Notes: generated by a model not told the origin, from the letters alone. A stretch of 64,000 nt of DNA from Ditylenchus dipsaci (GCA_004194705.1 SADC01001202.1:227378-291377); one strand, 5' to 3'; positions 49,182 through 59,555 are shown, counted from the stretch's first letter. Translations and numbers: made by a program.

Positions 49182-50109
49182 GGGCGCTCTTACATCACGT
49201 CCGCATCCGTCTGCACGCGCGTAAGCACGTCCAGATGTGTTGAGAGAGCACACCCGCATGCGGATCCGCATAGCCATTAATGAAAAATGTTTTTAGCAGT
49301 CTAGATATATATTTGGCTATATGGATTTTCTTGAAATGCTAAAAAAATAGTTGAAACGTTGTTGATTGCTTGAGGTTGTTTTCTACTAAAGGTTCCTTTG
49401 CTACTTTCTTATCTGAGTCTTCAGAATTATCTTTTCTTTTGTAATTATTTTGCAATTTTGTATGTCTTAGAATCAAGGCGCACATGATCGTATACACATT
49501 TAAATTAGAAACGAATTTAGTTTAGTTTTCTTAAGAATTTATCTTTAATAATTTTCATAATTTAGTTTTTTTGTGGTTTCTCAAAGCCATGCTCCAAAAT
49601 AATCAATATTTCCAAAAAAAATATTTTCCTTTGCCACTTTTGCAAAAATATGGACATATAAAGCCCTGTACTTTAAATGTAGCCCGGCTTATTGTTGTCA
49701 TTTTGAGTTTTGATCTTGAGATTGTTATTTTATGTTCGTCCAGCCCATTTTTTTATCTTGGGTCTATTTTATAGTAAAATCCCGTATGAAAAACAAAAAA
49801 AAATTATATAAAAACCCATATTTATCACGATCAAATAAACTGAGGTTCGAAAGATCTCAATTTTTATCAACAAAAACTCCTCTTCTAGGATGGACAACTC
49901 AAAAATCTGAAAAACATGTGGGACATCTTAAAATGTCTAAGACATGATTCCTTCTTGATCTCTATAGTCTGTCCTCTTTTAAAGTTAAGCACACTCATAC
50001 GTATGCATATGGACTCTCGCGCCCACGTGCGGATGCGGATACAGATGCGAATGGGTTCTTTCAATACATCCGCATGCGGAAGCGGATGCGGACGTGTTGT
50101 GAGAGCGCC
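49182..50109. mobile_element. Element with GGGCGCTCT ends and GCGGATGCGGA words
   Basis: GGGCGCTCTTACATCACGTC, CGCATCCG at the left; CGGATGCGGACGTGTTGTGA and GAGCGCCC at the right. CGGATGC-type words recur in both ends. About 700 bp of AT-rich interior without a coding frame I trust. Ends next to the poly(A) site of the small secreted gene. Confidence 0.78.
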
Positions 50110-50150
50110 CTATAACAATCTGTCCATTTTGATCATTTTTGGTAAAAAGG

Positions 50151-50156
50151 TTTTTA
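50151..50156 (-). terminator. Poly(A) signal of small secreted gene
   Basis: AATAAA on the minus strand, 28 nt after the stop codon at 50184. It supports the exon model and lies only about 40 nt from the end of the 49182-50109 element. Confidence 0.65.
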
Positions 50157-50183
50157 TTTTGTTTTGGCTTCAGGAATTTCTAG

Positions 50184-52354
50184 TTAGACTCTACGACCAA
50201 TTCCAAGTCCTGTAAATAATAAGAGTCCTGCAATAATTATCGATTGAACAGCGTTCAAAAAGTTCTAACCAGTCTGCACTCCATTACCACCAATATCTAA
50301 ATTACATAAAAAATGTTTTATGGCTGATTTTCTAAAGCTATACCAAGACTAGAGCCAAACCATGTCCGTCAATGTTGATGCCGTTGCTGATACCCACCTG
50401 TAAATTATTTTCAACTTTGATCAGATAAAGTCACAAGATTTCACAACTAGTCCTAGCATTTTTTGTTTTTCCTCCTCTTGAAACAATTAAAACGAAGCAT
50501 TAATTTTGAACTTATTGTCTCTTCTATATTCACTTCTTCAAGATCACTGAAGGTTCCATATAGATGGGGAGCTCAAGTTAACAAGCTAACCTCAATCTTT
50601 GATTTCAAAGCAAAAAAAAACTATGCATACATATATGGGCAAATGGGCAATTTTTTTCAGCAAATCCCAGGATTGACGAAGAGTGATAGATCCTTTTAGG
50701 GGAGCCCCGAACGCCATGCCCCGGAGCGTTCGGCCGGTGTTGAGGCGGTGGACTGGTATGCTTCGGAGACATTGGGCGATGGCAGGTCATAAAAAGTTAG
50801 TCCGGGGCGCTGGGCGAAGGCAAAGTGTAGTGCTGGGGCGGGGTATGGGGCAGGCGAGGATTCAATTTTTAAAATTGAAAATCACTTCGAAGCATAATGA
50901 CAGCTTTAAAAAAACCGTAAAGCTCTGCCCCATGACCCGGTGCATGGAGCAGTGCTGGGGCAAAATTGGCTGCTTAGCCATCACTGGTGACGAAGCACTT
51001 TCAAAGAAAATTCAATTATTCCCAAATTTAATTCGACTAAATTTCAGTTTATCAATCATTTGATTTTTTTGAAAAAAAAAAAATCCTAGGGGGCCGAGGT
51101 TAAATTTTAGAAGGCCAGAAATTTTTGGTCTCCTCCGCTTCCAAAGACACATTTTCGCTAAATGCAGTCGAACCTCGATAAGCCGACACTTTGTCGACAC
51201 CTGATTTGGCCAGGTACTCGACTCTTTAAGGAAAACGGGACCCCGATAAGCCGACACATGGGTTCGGTCCCTTGGGGTGTCGGCTTATCGAGGTTCGACT
51301 GTAACGTAAATCACCTTCCGAAAAAAGATTGTCGGCGCTAGTAGCGAATAGACCACCATACCCCCCCCCCCCTCCATAAATCTGACCGACCAAAATCGCT
51401 GTAACTATTCTTTGGAACAACAAGTTTAGGTTCCAGACTTAGGCTCAGGGTTAGGAGAGCGTATGAAAGTTGTGAGGCGTCTATGACTAATATTTGGGCA
51501 CACTTTACTCAAGTTTTTAAACGAACAAAATTTTAGGGGAGGGGGATCTATTCGCTGCTAGGGTCAGATTGCTTATTTTTAATGGCTACACAAAGAATTT
51601 TCGCCGCTACTCCATTGTATCACCCCCCCCCCCCCCAAAAACCAACTTTTTTATATGCACTCAAAAACCATTTTTGTGTAATAATTTTGCCATAAAAGGA
51701 CCAGAATAACATTTTTAAAAGAGTTAAGGGGCTGTATTGGGAGGGGAAGAGAATAACACAGGGCCACTTTTTTTTGACTGCTTTACCATGTTTTTCAACT
51801 CGGGCCGTGGCAAAATAGACTCTATATGCATTTTATGATCATGTGTACTTCTCGGAATCATGTCTAAGGTAAGTGCGTGCGCGCATCTCTAAGTCTCAAG
51901 CCCCCTGCGCGACCTTCGGGGCGCAGGGGCTTGGAGTTGAGATGCGCACACTTACATACCTTAGACACAAATCACTCGAAAGTGACTATGGATGCATGAA
52001 AAAACATGCATACCAGAGTTATTTATGCGATAGGCCCCATTCGCTACTAGCGCCAAATATTGCAAAGTAGCAACCTTGCGCTTCCCGTCTGGTCCTTTGC
52101 CAACATTTATGTTTCCAAATGGAAGTGGAATATTGAAATCTATTAATTAATTAGCTTGAATAATTACAAATAACTGTTTTTACTACAAACCATCATTAGA
52201 GCGGCTTACTCTGTTTACAGCAGCTCCTGTAAATTAAAAACAAGTTTTGAGAAATTTATGTGGATTTTTGTAAAATTTCGAGATTACCTTCTGTAAAAAT
52301 GCTGCAAATTAGGAAAGCAGAAGCAATCACACAAATGAACTTTAGACTCAGCAT
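50184..52354 (-). CDS. Small secreted glycine-rich protein, six exons, unknown family
   Basis: Exons 52354-52288, 52226-52191, 52139-52075, 50397-50361, 50296-50270 and 50209-50184 join in perfect phase (1-1-0-1-1-stop) and give 85 residues. It starts with a clear signal peptide (MLSLKFICVIASAFLICSIF). The mature part has short Asn/Gly-rich blocks: FNIPLPFGNINVGKGPDGKR, VGISNGINIDGHDIGGNG and TGLGIGRRV. KRK and RR are possible dibasic processing sites, and GKR could yield an amidated end, so a peptide precursor is possible, but an antimicrobial or matrix protein fits as well. A second in-frame acceptor at 50228 would add LLLFTG. AATAAA lies about 30 nt after the stop. Intron 3 (1.68 kb) contains the GC-rich patch, a pogo-like MITE and a GC-hairpin element. 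I do not recognise the family. Confidence 0.75.
50686..50965 (+). other. GC-rich patch in AT-rich surroundings
   Basis: About 280 bp with many CGG/GGGG words, a hairpin CGAACGC/GCGTTCG at 50708-50731 and repeated CTGGGGC/GGGGCAG words at both ends (50841-50855, 50928-50962). The open frame over it (MPRSVRPVLRRWTGM) looks like chance. No function seen. Confidence 0.4.
51165..51302. mobile_element. Pogo/Tigger-like MITE, copy 4
   Basis: CAGTCGAACCTCGATAAGCC at the left and GGCTTATCGAGGTTCGACTG at the right. The unit GATAAGCCGACAC appears a third time in the middle. Confidence 0.8.
51320..51650. repeat. G-tract/TTAGGC-like repeat, copy 5, and adjacent C14 run
   Basis: GCTAGTAGCGAATAGACCAC, C12 at about 51361-51372, TTAGGCTCAGGGTTAGGAGA, then CTATTCGCTGCTAGGGTC. 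A second C14 run is at about 51626-51639. Confidence 0.75.
51770..52040. repeat. GC-hairpin element, copy 4
   Basis: Core AAGCCCCCTGCGCGACCTTC and GGGGCGCAGGGGCTT; arms as in copies 1 and 3 (GTGCGTGCGCGCATCTCTAA, GATGCGCACACTTACATACC). Ends near TTTATGCGATAGGCCCC. Lies in intron 3 of the small secreted gene. Confidence 0.82.
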
Positions 52355-52503
52355 TTCGAACTGTGATAATAATAACGGTGCTAAAATGAAATTTTTATAA
52401 AACCATTGTAATTTTCTTAAATTCCTGAATGAAAGAGAAAATATGCACTGAAAAAGACATATCGTATTCGTTTAAAAAAAATAGCATGCCGTCCTATTTA
52501 TAT

Positions 52504-52747
52504 ACCGTAAATACTCTATTAAACGGCCCGGGCCGTTCATTTTTCAACACTAAAAAAGTCGGAAAAATTTGGGTCGATTTTTAATTTTTGCGTGCTCAAC
52601 CAAAATTTTAAAAGTGGAATCAGGTGAGCTCGTGCTAACTAAGAAAACGCGAAAAAAGATTTGCAAATTTCTTTTTCTAGGCTGATATATAGGTCTTCAA
52701 GGGGGGCCGTTTATTAGAGGGGGGCCGTCTAATAGATTATTTACGGT
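52504..52747. mobile_element. ACCGTATT-end MITE, copy 6
   Basis: ACCGTAAATACTCTATTAAA at the left; CTAATAGATTATTTACGGT at the right. The TIR-adjacent unit is GGGCCGTTnATT in both arms. It lies about 150 nt upstream of the small secreted gene's ATG. Confidence 0.78.
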
Positions 52748-52808
52748 ATCTATATAAACGAACGTCACGCTAACCTCACCCTATGAACCATTATCAACAA
52801 TTTTTAAT

Positions 52809-52912
52809 ACAGTCGACTCTCCCAATAACGAACCCCCTGAATAACGAACTCTCTCAATAACGAACACCTAGAGCCGGTCCCCAGGGGGTTCGTTATTGGG
52901 AGAGTCGACTGT
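52809..52912. mobile_element. Pogo/Tigger-like MITE, copy 5
   Basis: ACAGTCGACTCTCCCAATAA at the left and TTATTGGGAGAGTCGACTGT at the right; AATAACGAAC occurs three times in the left arm. Confidence 0.8.
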
Positions 52913-53324
52913 GGTTTGAAAACACATATAAACAGAAATTTTTGATGGTATTCAGCAACATAAAGTCTTCAGTTTCAGTTTTCTTTTCATTCAGTTTCTG
53001 GGCAAACATTTAAGCTGTGAAAATGTATTACTAATATTTAAAAGACCCCTTTTTTGGCTTACAGTTAACTACTTCATTAAAAGAACTCAACAAAATCGAC
53101 CCCAAACTAGAAAAGTCAGGGTTTTATGTGAGCGGATTACTTGGTTTGTGGCTGCGATTTTCACAATTGCAGATAAAAAAAATATGAAATGAAAATTTTT
53201 AAGGAAAAAATTGAAAAATTGACTTTCGAGGGGGAGGGGTCGTTGGGCGGTATAAACTGAATAAGTACCATTTAAGAAAACGCCCTAGTGACAACTAGGA
53301 CATTCGAACCTTTGCATCAGGGTC

Positions 53325-53740
53325 ATAGTGGTGCTGCCGTCATTCACCGTCCTAATTTTTTTTCATCGCCGTCCTGCATTTTCATCAAATTTTTTATAAC
53401 GGAATGCTTTTTTTGTTTTACATCACATAGTCAATTTTATTTTTCTACCTTATTTTGGGTGACCGTCCAGGTTTTCTTTCATTTTTAGTTCAAAAAATGA
53501 GGCCGTCCTAATTTCTCCGATTTTTTTTGAAAATTTTCATGTAAAATTAGGACGGCCTAATTTTTTGAACTAAAAATAAAAGAAAACCTGGACAGTCACC
53601 CAAAAATAAGGTAGAAAAATAAAAACTGACTATATGATGTAAAATAATAAAAGCCTTCCTTTATAAAAATTTGATGAAAATGCAAGACGGCGACGAAAAA
53701 AATTAGGACGGCGAAAGACGGCGGCACCACTATGATTAGG
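53325..53740. repeat. Foldback
   Basis: CATAGTGGTGCTGCCGTC and TTGGGTGACCGTCCAGGTTT at the left; AAACCTGGACAGTCACCC and GGCGGCACCACTATG at the right. Centre: AATTAGGACGGCC palindrome. The flanks (52.95-53.3 and 53.75-54.1 kb) show nothing further. Confidence 0.82.
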
Positions 53741-54164
53741 GCACCTTGAATTTAAGACTGGAGCTATGCATTTGGCAAAACTTAGGTTGTCTTAAAGCTT
53801 ACATAAGTTCATACACCAGCATTTAAAAAAATAATAAGAGATCTAAGTGAATATGCTGGGGTTTTACAAGAAATTTGTGGAGACTGGTAAAAACAAAATT
53901 ATATGCAATTTATAACCAAGGAACTATAAATTTGCTAAAAGTTGTTTTGCAAATTAAAAAATGTTGTTAAAAAGTTCTGCTGATTTAATAATTTAAAAAA
54001 CGTCTTTTGGCCAAAGCTTTTTCCTTAGAAATTGAAAAATTCTCTTTGACACAGCTCTCAATCAGAATTTTTTCGGTTCATGCCTTACATGATATCTTCT
54101 CTAGTGGTCATCAAAAGTGACAAAATTTAGTTTATTTTTTTATAATTTCAATCTTACCGGTGGT

Positions 54165-55639
54165 TTAACACGATGAAGGCGGGTGGTGATTTTGTTGCTT
54201 CTGGCGCAGAATTTCATGCTGAACACAATGGTATAATTAGTTTTTAAATTAATTCATTCAACTTCTATTAGAAATTTTCATGCATATTACATTTGGGTAG
54301 TAAGCCTGTCACGGCTTTTCAAGAAAATCCTGTTATCCTTTTTCAAAATGTCCGAAAGGGCGTGCGATCAACTCGTCCACGGTCAATTCGTCCACAAGTT
54401 TTATTTTTCAAATTAATCATTTTTGTTTTGTGAAGAACTTGTGTTATTTTAAAGTTTTTCGATAATTCAGCTTCAACCCTACTGAATAATCAACGCACCA
54501 GCCAAATCAAGTTCTCATTAGTGTACACCCAAAAAGCCGACGTTCGATGCGTGACTATCCATTTGCAAAAGACCCATTTGTGGAAATTTTTCTAATATTC
54601 CGTATTTCCTCAAGTACGCGCCCACTCCCAACTTTGAGCACATATATCTCAGCCGAGAGAGAATATTTTGCTTGAGATCGACCCAAAGATTTCCAGATTT
54701 TCGGGGATACTACCATTTCACCATCCGAAACGCCGACATGGGTACTACTAACTGGGCACCACTACTTATGTAACAACCTATTGGTACCACCAACTGTCTT
54801 CAATCCAAATTTGGTGCTTATCTTTCTGCGACCTATAAATTTTTGATTTTGTAGTGATATTAAGAAACGAAACATTAGCTATCGTAGCCCGAGTTCTGGG
54901 CTATCTGTCAGTGTTTTTATTTCGTCACTTGATGAGAAAATTCCAAAATGACTGCGGGGCGAACTTTTGTGAAAAATTCCGGCCACCAGTTTTGGTCGCC
55001 AAATTTTATTTAGCCAAAATCTAAAATTTTGAGATCACCCAGAACTCTGGGCGAGCACTCAGTTGCGGATTTTTTTTTGCGGATTCTACACATGCGGAGC
55101 CATTTTATGCGGATTTTTGCTTGCGGACTCCACACTTGCGGATTCGTTCTTTCGGATTATCACTTGCGGATCCCACACTTGCGGATTCGTTCTTCCGGAT
55201 TATCACGTGCGGATTCCAATTTTGCGGACTTTTACTTGCGGACTCCACACTTGCGGTTTCCACATTTGCAGACTTTTACTTGCGGACTCCACACTTGCGG
55301 TTTCCACATTTTCGGATTTTTAATCGCGGACTCTACACTTTAGTATTTCTACATTTGCGGAATTTTACTTGCGGATTCTACCTTTCCAGATATTGATTTT
55401 CGAGCTTTACACAAGCAAAGGGGAGTCACCTTATGGGCAATAAGAACAGGCGGTTTACTATTTGTCAATTCTTTGTCTTCTACACACTATGCAAGAAGTT
55501 CATCCGCCTAAAAAATTACATAAAGAAAACAGCAAATAATCAAACCATTTCACCTGGCGATTGCAGCTGACAACTGGTTCTAGAGCAGGTTCAATAGGCG
55601 CACGAAAAAAGCTACCATTTCGATAAATGAAAGCCATGA
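54165..55639 (-). CDS. Possible two-exon micro-gene (45 residues) or 3' end of a larger gene
   Basis: Exon 55639-55554 begins right after TTTCAG as TC-ATG and encodes MAFIYRNGSFFRAPIEPALE and PVVSCNRQ up to a GTGAAA donor. Exon 54218-54165 joins in phase 0, encodes HEILRQKQQNHHPPSSC and stops; AATAAA follows about 30 nt later (54131-54136). If the first ATG is used, transcripts would need trans-splicing. If the exon is internal (phase 1), upstream exons were missed; I found none. The 1.3-kb intron holds the TTGCGGA tandem array. No family recognised. Confidence 0.4.
55060..55390 (+). repeat. Tandem array of CTTGCGGACTCCACA words
   Basis: About 13 units of roughly 24 nt, consensus CTTGCGGAyTCCACACTTGC, with a higher-order pair of TTTTACTTGCGGACTCCACA at 55229 and 55276. 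The overlapping open frames in all three phases are products of the repeat. Confidence 0.85.
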
Positions 55640-56387
55640 CTGAAACAAACGAAATATAATATAGTTGCTTACTCGATACGATAAACACATAAAAAAATTC
55701 ATTCAACAATTTAAAACTTATAAGAAAATTCGGAAATGGGACAGAAGTGTCGGGAGAAATGTCCGGGACAGAAGTGTCCGAATCCCCAGGATGTGCCCAC
55801 CTATGTTTTTTTTATTTTGATGGCTAAAATATGAATTTCAGTATTATCAAACCCAATTCTGAATTTTATATGACAATAAGTGGTTTATTTTCGATTTTGA
55901 AAAAATTCTTATTTAGATGAATATCTCCCTGACCATATGGTACCCACCCAGGGTTTTGGATTTGGGTAGCGAAGTTTGCAATTTTCATCCAGTTGAACCT
56001 ACTTACCCACACAATTTTGGGTGAAGAAAGATGATTTATTTTGGATTTTTAACAAACTTTAATTTCAGGTGGATATCGACCTGAGCCCAAGCTACTAATC
56101 CCCGTTTTACGGTCCGGATGGGTAAAATCGCACTCTTTGTCCTATCAAACATAATTTCTCACAATATCTTACGTATTATAGGACTATTTTTTTTCTAATT
56201 TGATTAACTTTTTCAGGTCGTCTAGGTGGTGATCCACCTACCCGAAGATACCCACCCAATTTTGGGGTTTCGACCTCCAAGGTGCCAAGAGCATAAAAAA
56301 TGATTCATGACCACTAGGATTCGAATATTCTGATAAAATGGATCACCTCCACAGGGATTGAACCTTGTAGATGAATTGGCTAAACAG

Positions 56388-56556
56388 AACCTTTGGGGCC
56401 CACTCGCCAGAACCCTAGGGGCCCCAGTCATTTTAAGTCTAATCTACGCAAAAAATATTCAATTTGAATTTGCGCCTCATTTTTTTTTCGCATAGATCAG
56501 ACTTAAAATGACTGGGGCCTAGGGTTCTGGCGAGTGGGGCCCCAAAGGTTCTGTTG
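56388..56556. repeat. Perfect palindrome with GGGGCCC motifs
   Basis: CAGAACCTTTGGGGCCCACT, CGCCAGAACCCTAGGGGCCC and AGTCATTTTAAGTCT at the left; each has its inverse at 56495-56556. Confidence 0.85.
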
Positions 56557-56629
56557 CTCCGATGAATTAAATGTAGATGAATTTACCGTCGCCCGTTAGA
56601 AAAATGAAAGGGAATGCAGAATTACAACT

Positions 56630-56800
56630 AAAAAAATTTGCACCAAAAAAGCCAATTTGCTCCAAAAAAAAGTTTTTTTGCCCCAAAAAAAAAGTCTTTT
56701 GACCCAAAAAAAAAGTCTTTATGTTCCAAATAAAAGTCTTTTTGCTCCAGCTAAAATTTGACCCAAAAAAGTCTTTTTGCTCCAGAAAAAAGCTTTGTCC
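56630..56800 (-). repeat. Related AAAGTCTTT array, single arm
   Basis: About eight units of the type CCAAAAAAAAAGTCTTTTGA, with CCCC or TCC in place of CAGC. No inverted partner nearby. It follows a TGTAGATGAATTTACCG-type minisatellite remnant at 56570-56590. Confidence 0.6.
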
Positions 56801-57016
56801 CACATAAATGATTACCAATTCTCTAGACGTAATCTTTTTATAGAACCTTAAATGTTCTGGACGGCCGGCATAGTCGGGAGCTGGCTCTTCATGCTCTAGT
56901 TTACTTTTGGCATGTAAAAGTAAAACCAGGCGAACACTCTCATCACAAAGCCCATTGAAATTCTAAAATCAAGGGTCTATGATTAGCCAGAAATTTTAGT
57001 TGCATTACACCTTTAT

Positions 57017-57830
57017 ACTGTATTCTCTCTAATAGAACCACATGTGGTTCTATTTTTCAACCCCCTTGGAGGTTGTGGTTCAATTAGAGAGTGTGGTTCT
57101 AATAGAGAGTGTGGTTCTATTTTTCAACCTTCTGAACATATTCAAGCATTGCAGCATACGCGCATAAATCCTTTTTTACAACAAAATTCGGACTTGTTCT
57201 GGTTTAGGGGGACGCTCATTTATACTATACTTTTTATGTATTTTTGTTGATTATGGCAGTCATGGTTATATCGATAATCTATATGAATAGTTTAATAAGT
57301 AATTTCGTTGATTAAGGTGATTATTGTCACCCTGGTCACCATAATCGACTTGATCAACTTAAAAAAAATAAATATTTAGTAAAAATGGGCGTCCCCTCCT
57401 CCAAACCAGAACAGCTCCCAAAACTCATCAACACTCTAGAGATATCTTTATTATTAAACACATTTCTCGAGATCGATCTCTTGTATCAGCTCAGCCAATT
57501 CTTCTCATCACGCGCATGCTTCACCTTGCCTCGACCACTCGGAACCGGTCTAACTTTTTGAAGCAGTGGATGGCGTTGTCCTCACATCCATCGTTGGCAT
57601 TGGGAACTCCGCACGATTCGAATGACTTAATTATGAGCTTCTTTCGAGAGATTCTCCCAGGCTTCCACAATCCATTGGAGTTTGACGGCCGTTGGCGCAG
57701 CTTGAGAGTGTTGAGGGGTGTGGTTCTATTAGAGAGTGTGGTTCTAATAGAGAGTGTGGTTCTATTTCACAACCCCTCTTGGGGTGTGTGGTTCTATTAG
57801 AGAGTGTGGTTCTATTAGAGAGAATACGGT
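57017..57830. mobile_element. MITE with ACTGTATTCT/AGAATACGGT ends and captured insert
   Basis: Left part 57017-57135 and right part 57715-57830 are built from GAGTGTGGTTCTATTAGA repeats in the same orientation plus inverted ends. This copy belongs to the ACCGTATT family, but is longer because of the insert between the repeat blocks. Confidence 0.6.
57385..57800 (+). pseudogene. Two overlapping coding-like frames inside a MITE
   Basis: Frame 57385-57561 starts MGVPSSKPEQLPKLINTLEI and reads LLYQLSQFF; frame 57516-57800 continues LHLASTTRNRSNFLKQWMAL, GTPHDSNDLIMSFFREILPG. They overlap where a one-base shift would fuse them into about 115 residues of normal-looking protein. After about 57705 the frame runs into MITE repeat. 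A captured gene fragment or a broken element gene; no family recognised. Confidence 0.35.
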
Positions 57831-58083
57831 AAATTTGCATTCATGCTTGTGCAAACACTAGTCGTTTGCTTTTTGACATTGAGATGCACTAGTCTCATCC
57901 AAAGCCAAACAGAAAGCTTTTTCTTTGTTCGATAAATTCAATTTCATATCAAGCGTAATGATTGCAAACACCAGATATAATTACTAAGGTCTGATAACTA
58001 AAAACCCATTAAAATTTGAATTTACGGGATGAAATTTTGCAAGAGTCAAGGCTAGAATTACTACTAAGCTATCCAAAACCAAT

Positions 58084-58333
58084 ACCGTATTTTTCTCTAA
58101 TAAGCGCCCCCTCTCTAATTAGCGCCCCCCTAACTTCAAGTGGTCTGAAACTTCTGTTTTCATTAACTTTTTGAGCTCTGTGAAAGTGCCTGCGATGAAT
58201 TTTTAAAATCTAACAGGGACTTCTTACAGAGCTCAAAAAGTTAAGGAAAACAGAAGTTTCAGACCACTCAAAGTTTAAAAAAATTGCCACTCTCTAATAA
58301 GCGCCCCGGGGCACTTATTAGAGAAAATACGGT
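58084..58333. mobile_element. ACCGTATT-end MITE, copy 7
   Basis: ACCGTATTTTTCTCTAATAA at the left, TTATTAGAGAAAATACGGT at the right, with CTAATAAGCGCCCC units in each arm and a long inner stem (GAGCTCAAAAAGTTAA). Confidence 0.82.
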
Positions 58334-58534
58334 AATTCAGCCACTGACCCATATTCTTTATTCAACAAAAACAATAACGACATAACGCATCACAAATTTA
58401 TCTTTTCTTGTATAGGCACGGATTCAATATGAGCCCAAACGGTCTTTTGTTCTCCACTTTGCCTGTCTTTTCAAACGTCATCAGTATGAATAATTGGTGA
58501 AGAGACTTCTAAAATAAAGGACACACTTGATATG

Positions 58535-58925
58535 AGGGACTTTAAAAGGGGGGGGGAGGGGGAAGCTACTCAGGTTCGAAAAAGTGGCTTCCATGGCGCA
58601 ATGCTTAAGTGCTCGCGTTTTTTGGCCCAAAATGGTGTAATGTTGCAGGTTCAATCCCACGTTGGGGCACACTATTTTTTGGCTTGTTTGGCCAGTTTAG
58701 AGGCAGTTAGACTTTTTTGACGCCAGATTCGGGATCAGCGACCCAAATTACCTCTAAACTGGCCAAATAATCACAAAAAAATAGTGTGCCACTACGTGGG
58801 ATTGAACCTGCAACACCAAAAAAACACCATTTTAAGCCAAAAAACGCGAGCACTTACGCACTGCGCCATGGAAGCCACTTTTCAAACCTAAATGACTTCC
58901 AAAATCCCCCCCCCCTTTAAAGAGG
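58535..58925. repeat. Foldback built from a tRNA-like sequence
   Basis: Plus arm 58588-58668: ATGGCGCAATGCTTAAGTGC (A-box-like) then GCAGGTTCAATCCCACG (B-box), intervening GTTTTTTGGCCC. The minus arm (58785-58885) is its near-exact inverse, with GGGGGGG/CCCCCCC at the outer ends. Both parts have a long-variable-arm, Leu/Ser-like look. Unlikely to be a working tRNA pair. Confidence 0.7.
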
Positions 58926-59039
58926 CATGCCCACGCTAATAAGAGGTGGTGCCCGGGAATTCAAATTTTTTTCCTAATCATTGAACTTCTGTACGGGTTT
59001 TTCAACTTGGTTTCTAACAAAACAAGGCCTAAAATATAA

Positions 59040-59150
59040 TTTTGGCTCTAGGTCAATTGATCTACGGTCAATTGATCTACGGTTAATTGGTCTACAGTCA
59101 ATTGATCTACAGGTCAATTGATCTACAGGTCAATTGATCTACAAATTGGT
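59040..59150 (+). repeat. Minisatellite GGTCAATTGATCTAC
   Basis: Six copies of a 15-16-nt unit. The same form (GGTCAATTCGTCCAC) occurs singly at 54365-54400 and, diverged, at 12115-12215 (ATTGACyGTGGACGAATTGA). Confidence 0.85.
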
Positions 59151-59555
59151 TTAAACTAGCTTTTTTGTTCTAAATGTCAGGTTACCCACTCTCATTAGAT
59201 TTTTTTCTAAATTGTTTCAGCATTTGAAGCTCTAGGTAACCCGAGAGGGGGCTCTCTACAATTCCTTGTCTACATATTTTCACACGATAAATTTCCACTC
59301 TGGTGAATTCCCTTCTCAATTTTCGAAGTTACAGGTTCAAATCCTGGTGCTAGCAAACACTATTTTTACTTGAATAATAGCCATAACTAGTTTGTATAAA
59401 TTCATTAGACGTCAAAATGGATAGCAGAAAGACCTGGTACCTCCTCTAAATGGGGATCCATCTCTAAAATCTGAAATTTCGGATTTAGCTGAAAGTAATT
59501 AAAAATCATTGTACCCTATCCAGAATCGTGCCCTAAACACGGTTCGATAATGCTG

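Noticed and set aside
49571..50215. Plus-strand frames over the GGGCGCTCT-ended element
   Set aside because: No homology pattern, low-complexity composition and overlap with element ends; on the other strand the real small gene ends here.
55029..55396. Three overlapping plus-strand frames rich in CGFHT/ADSTL
   Set aside because: Products of the TTGCGGACTCCACA tandem array; all three phases are open, as expected of a repeat.
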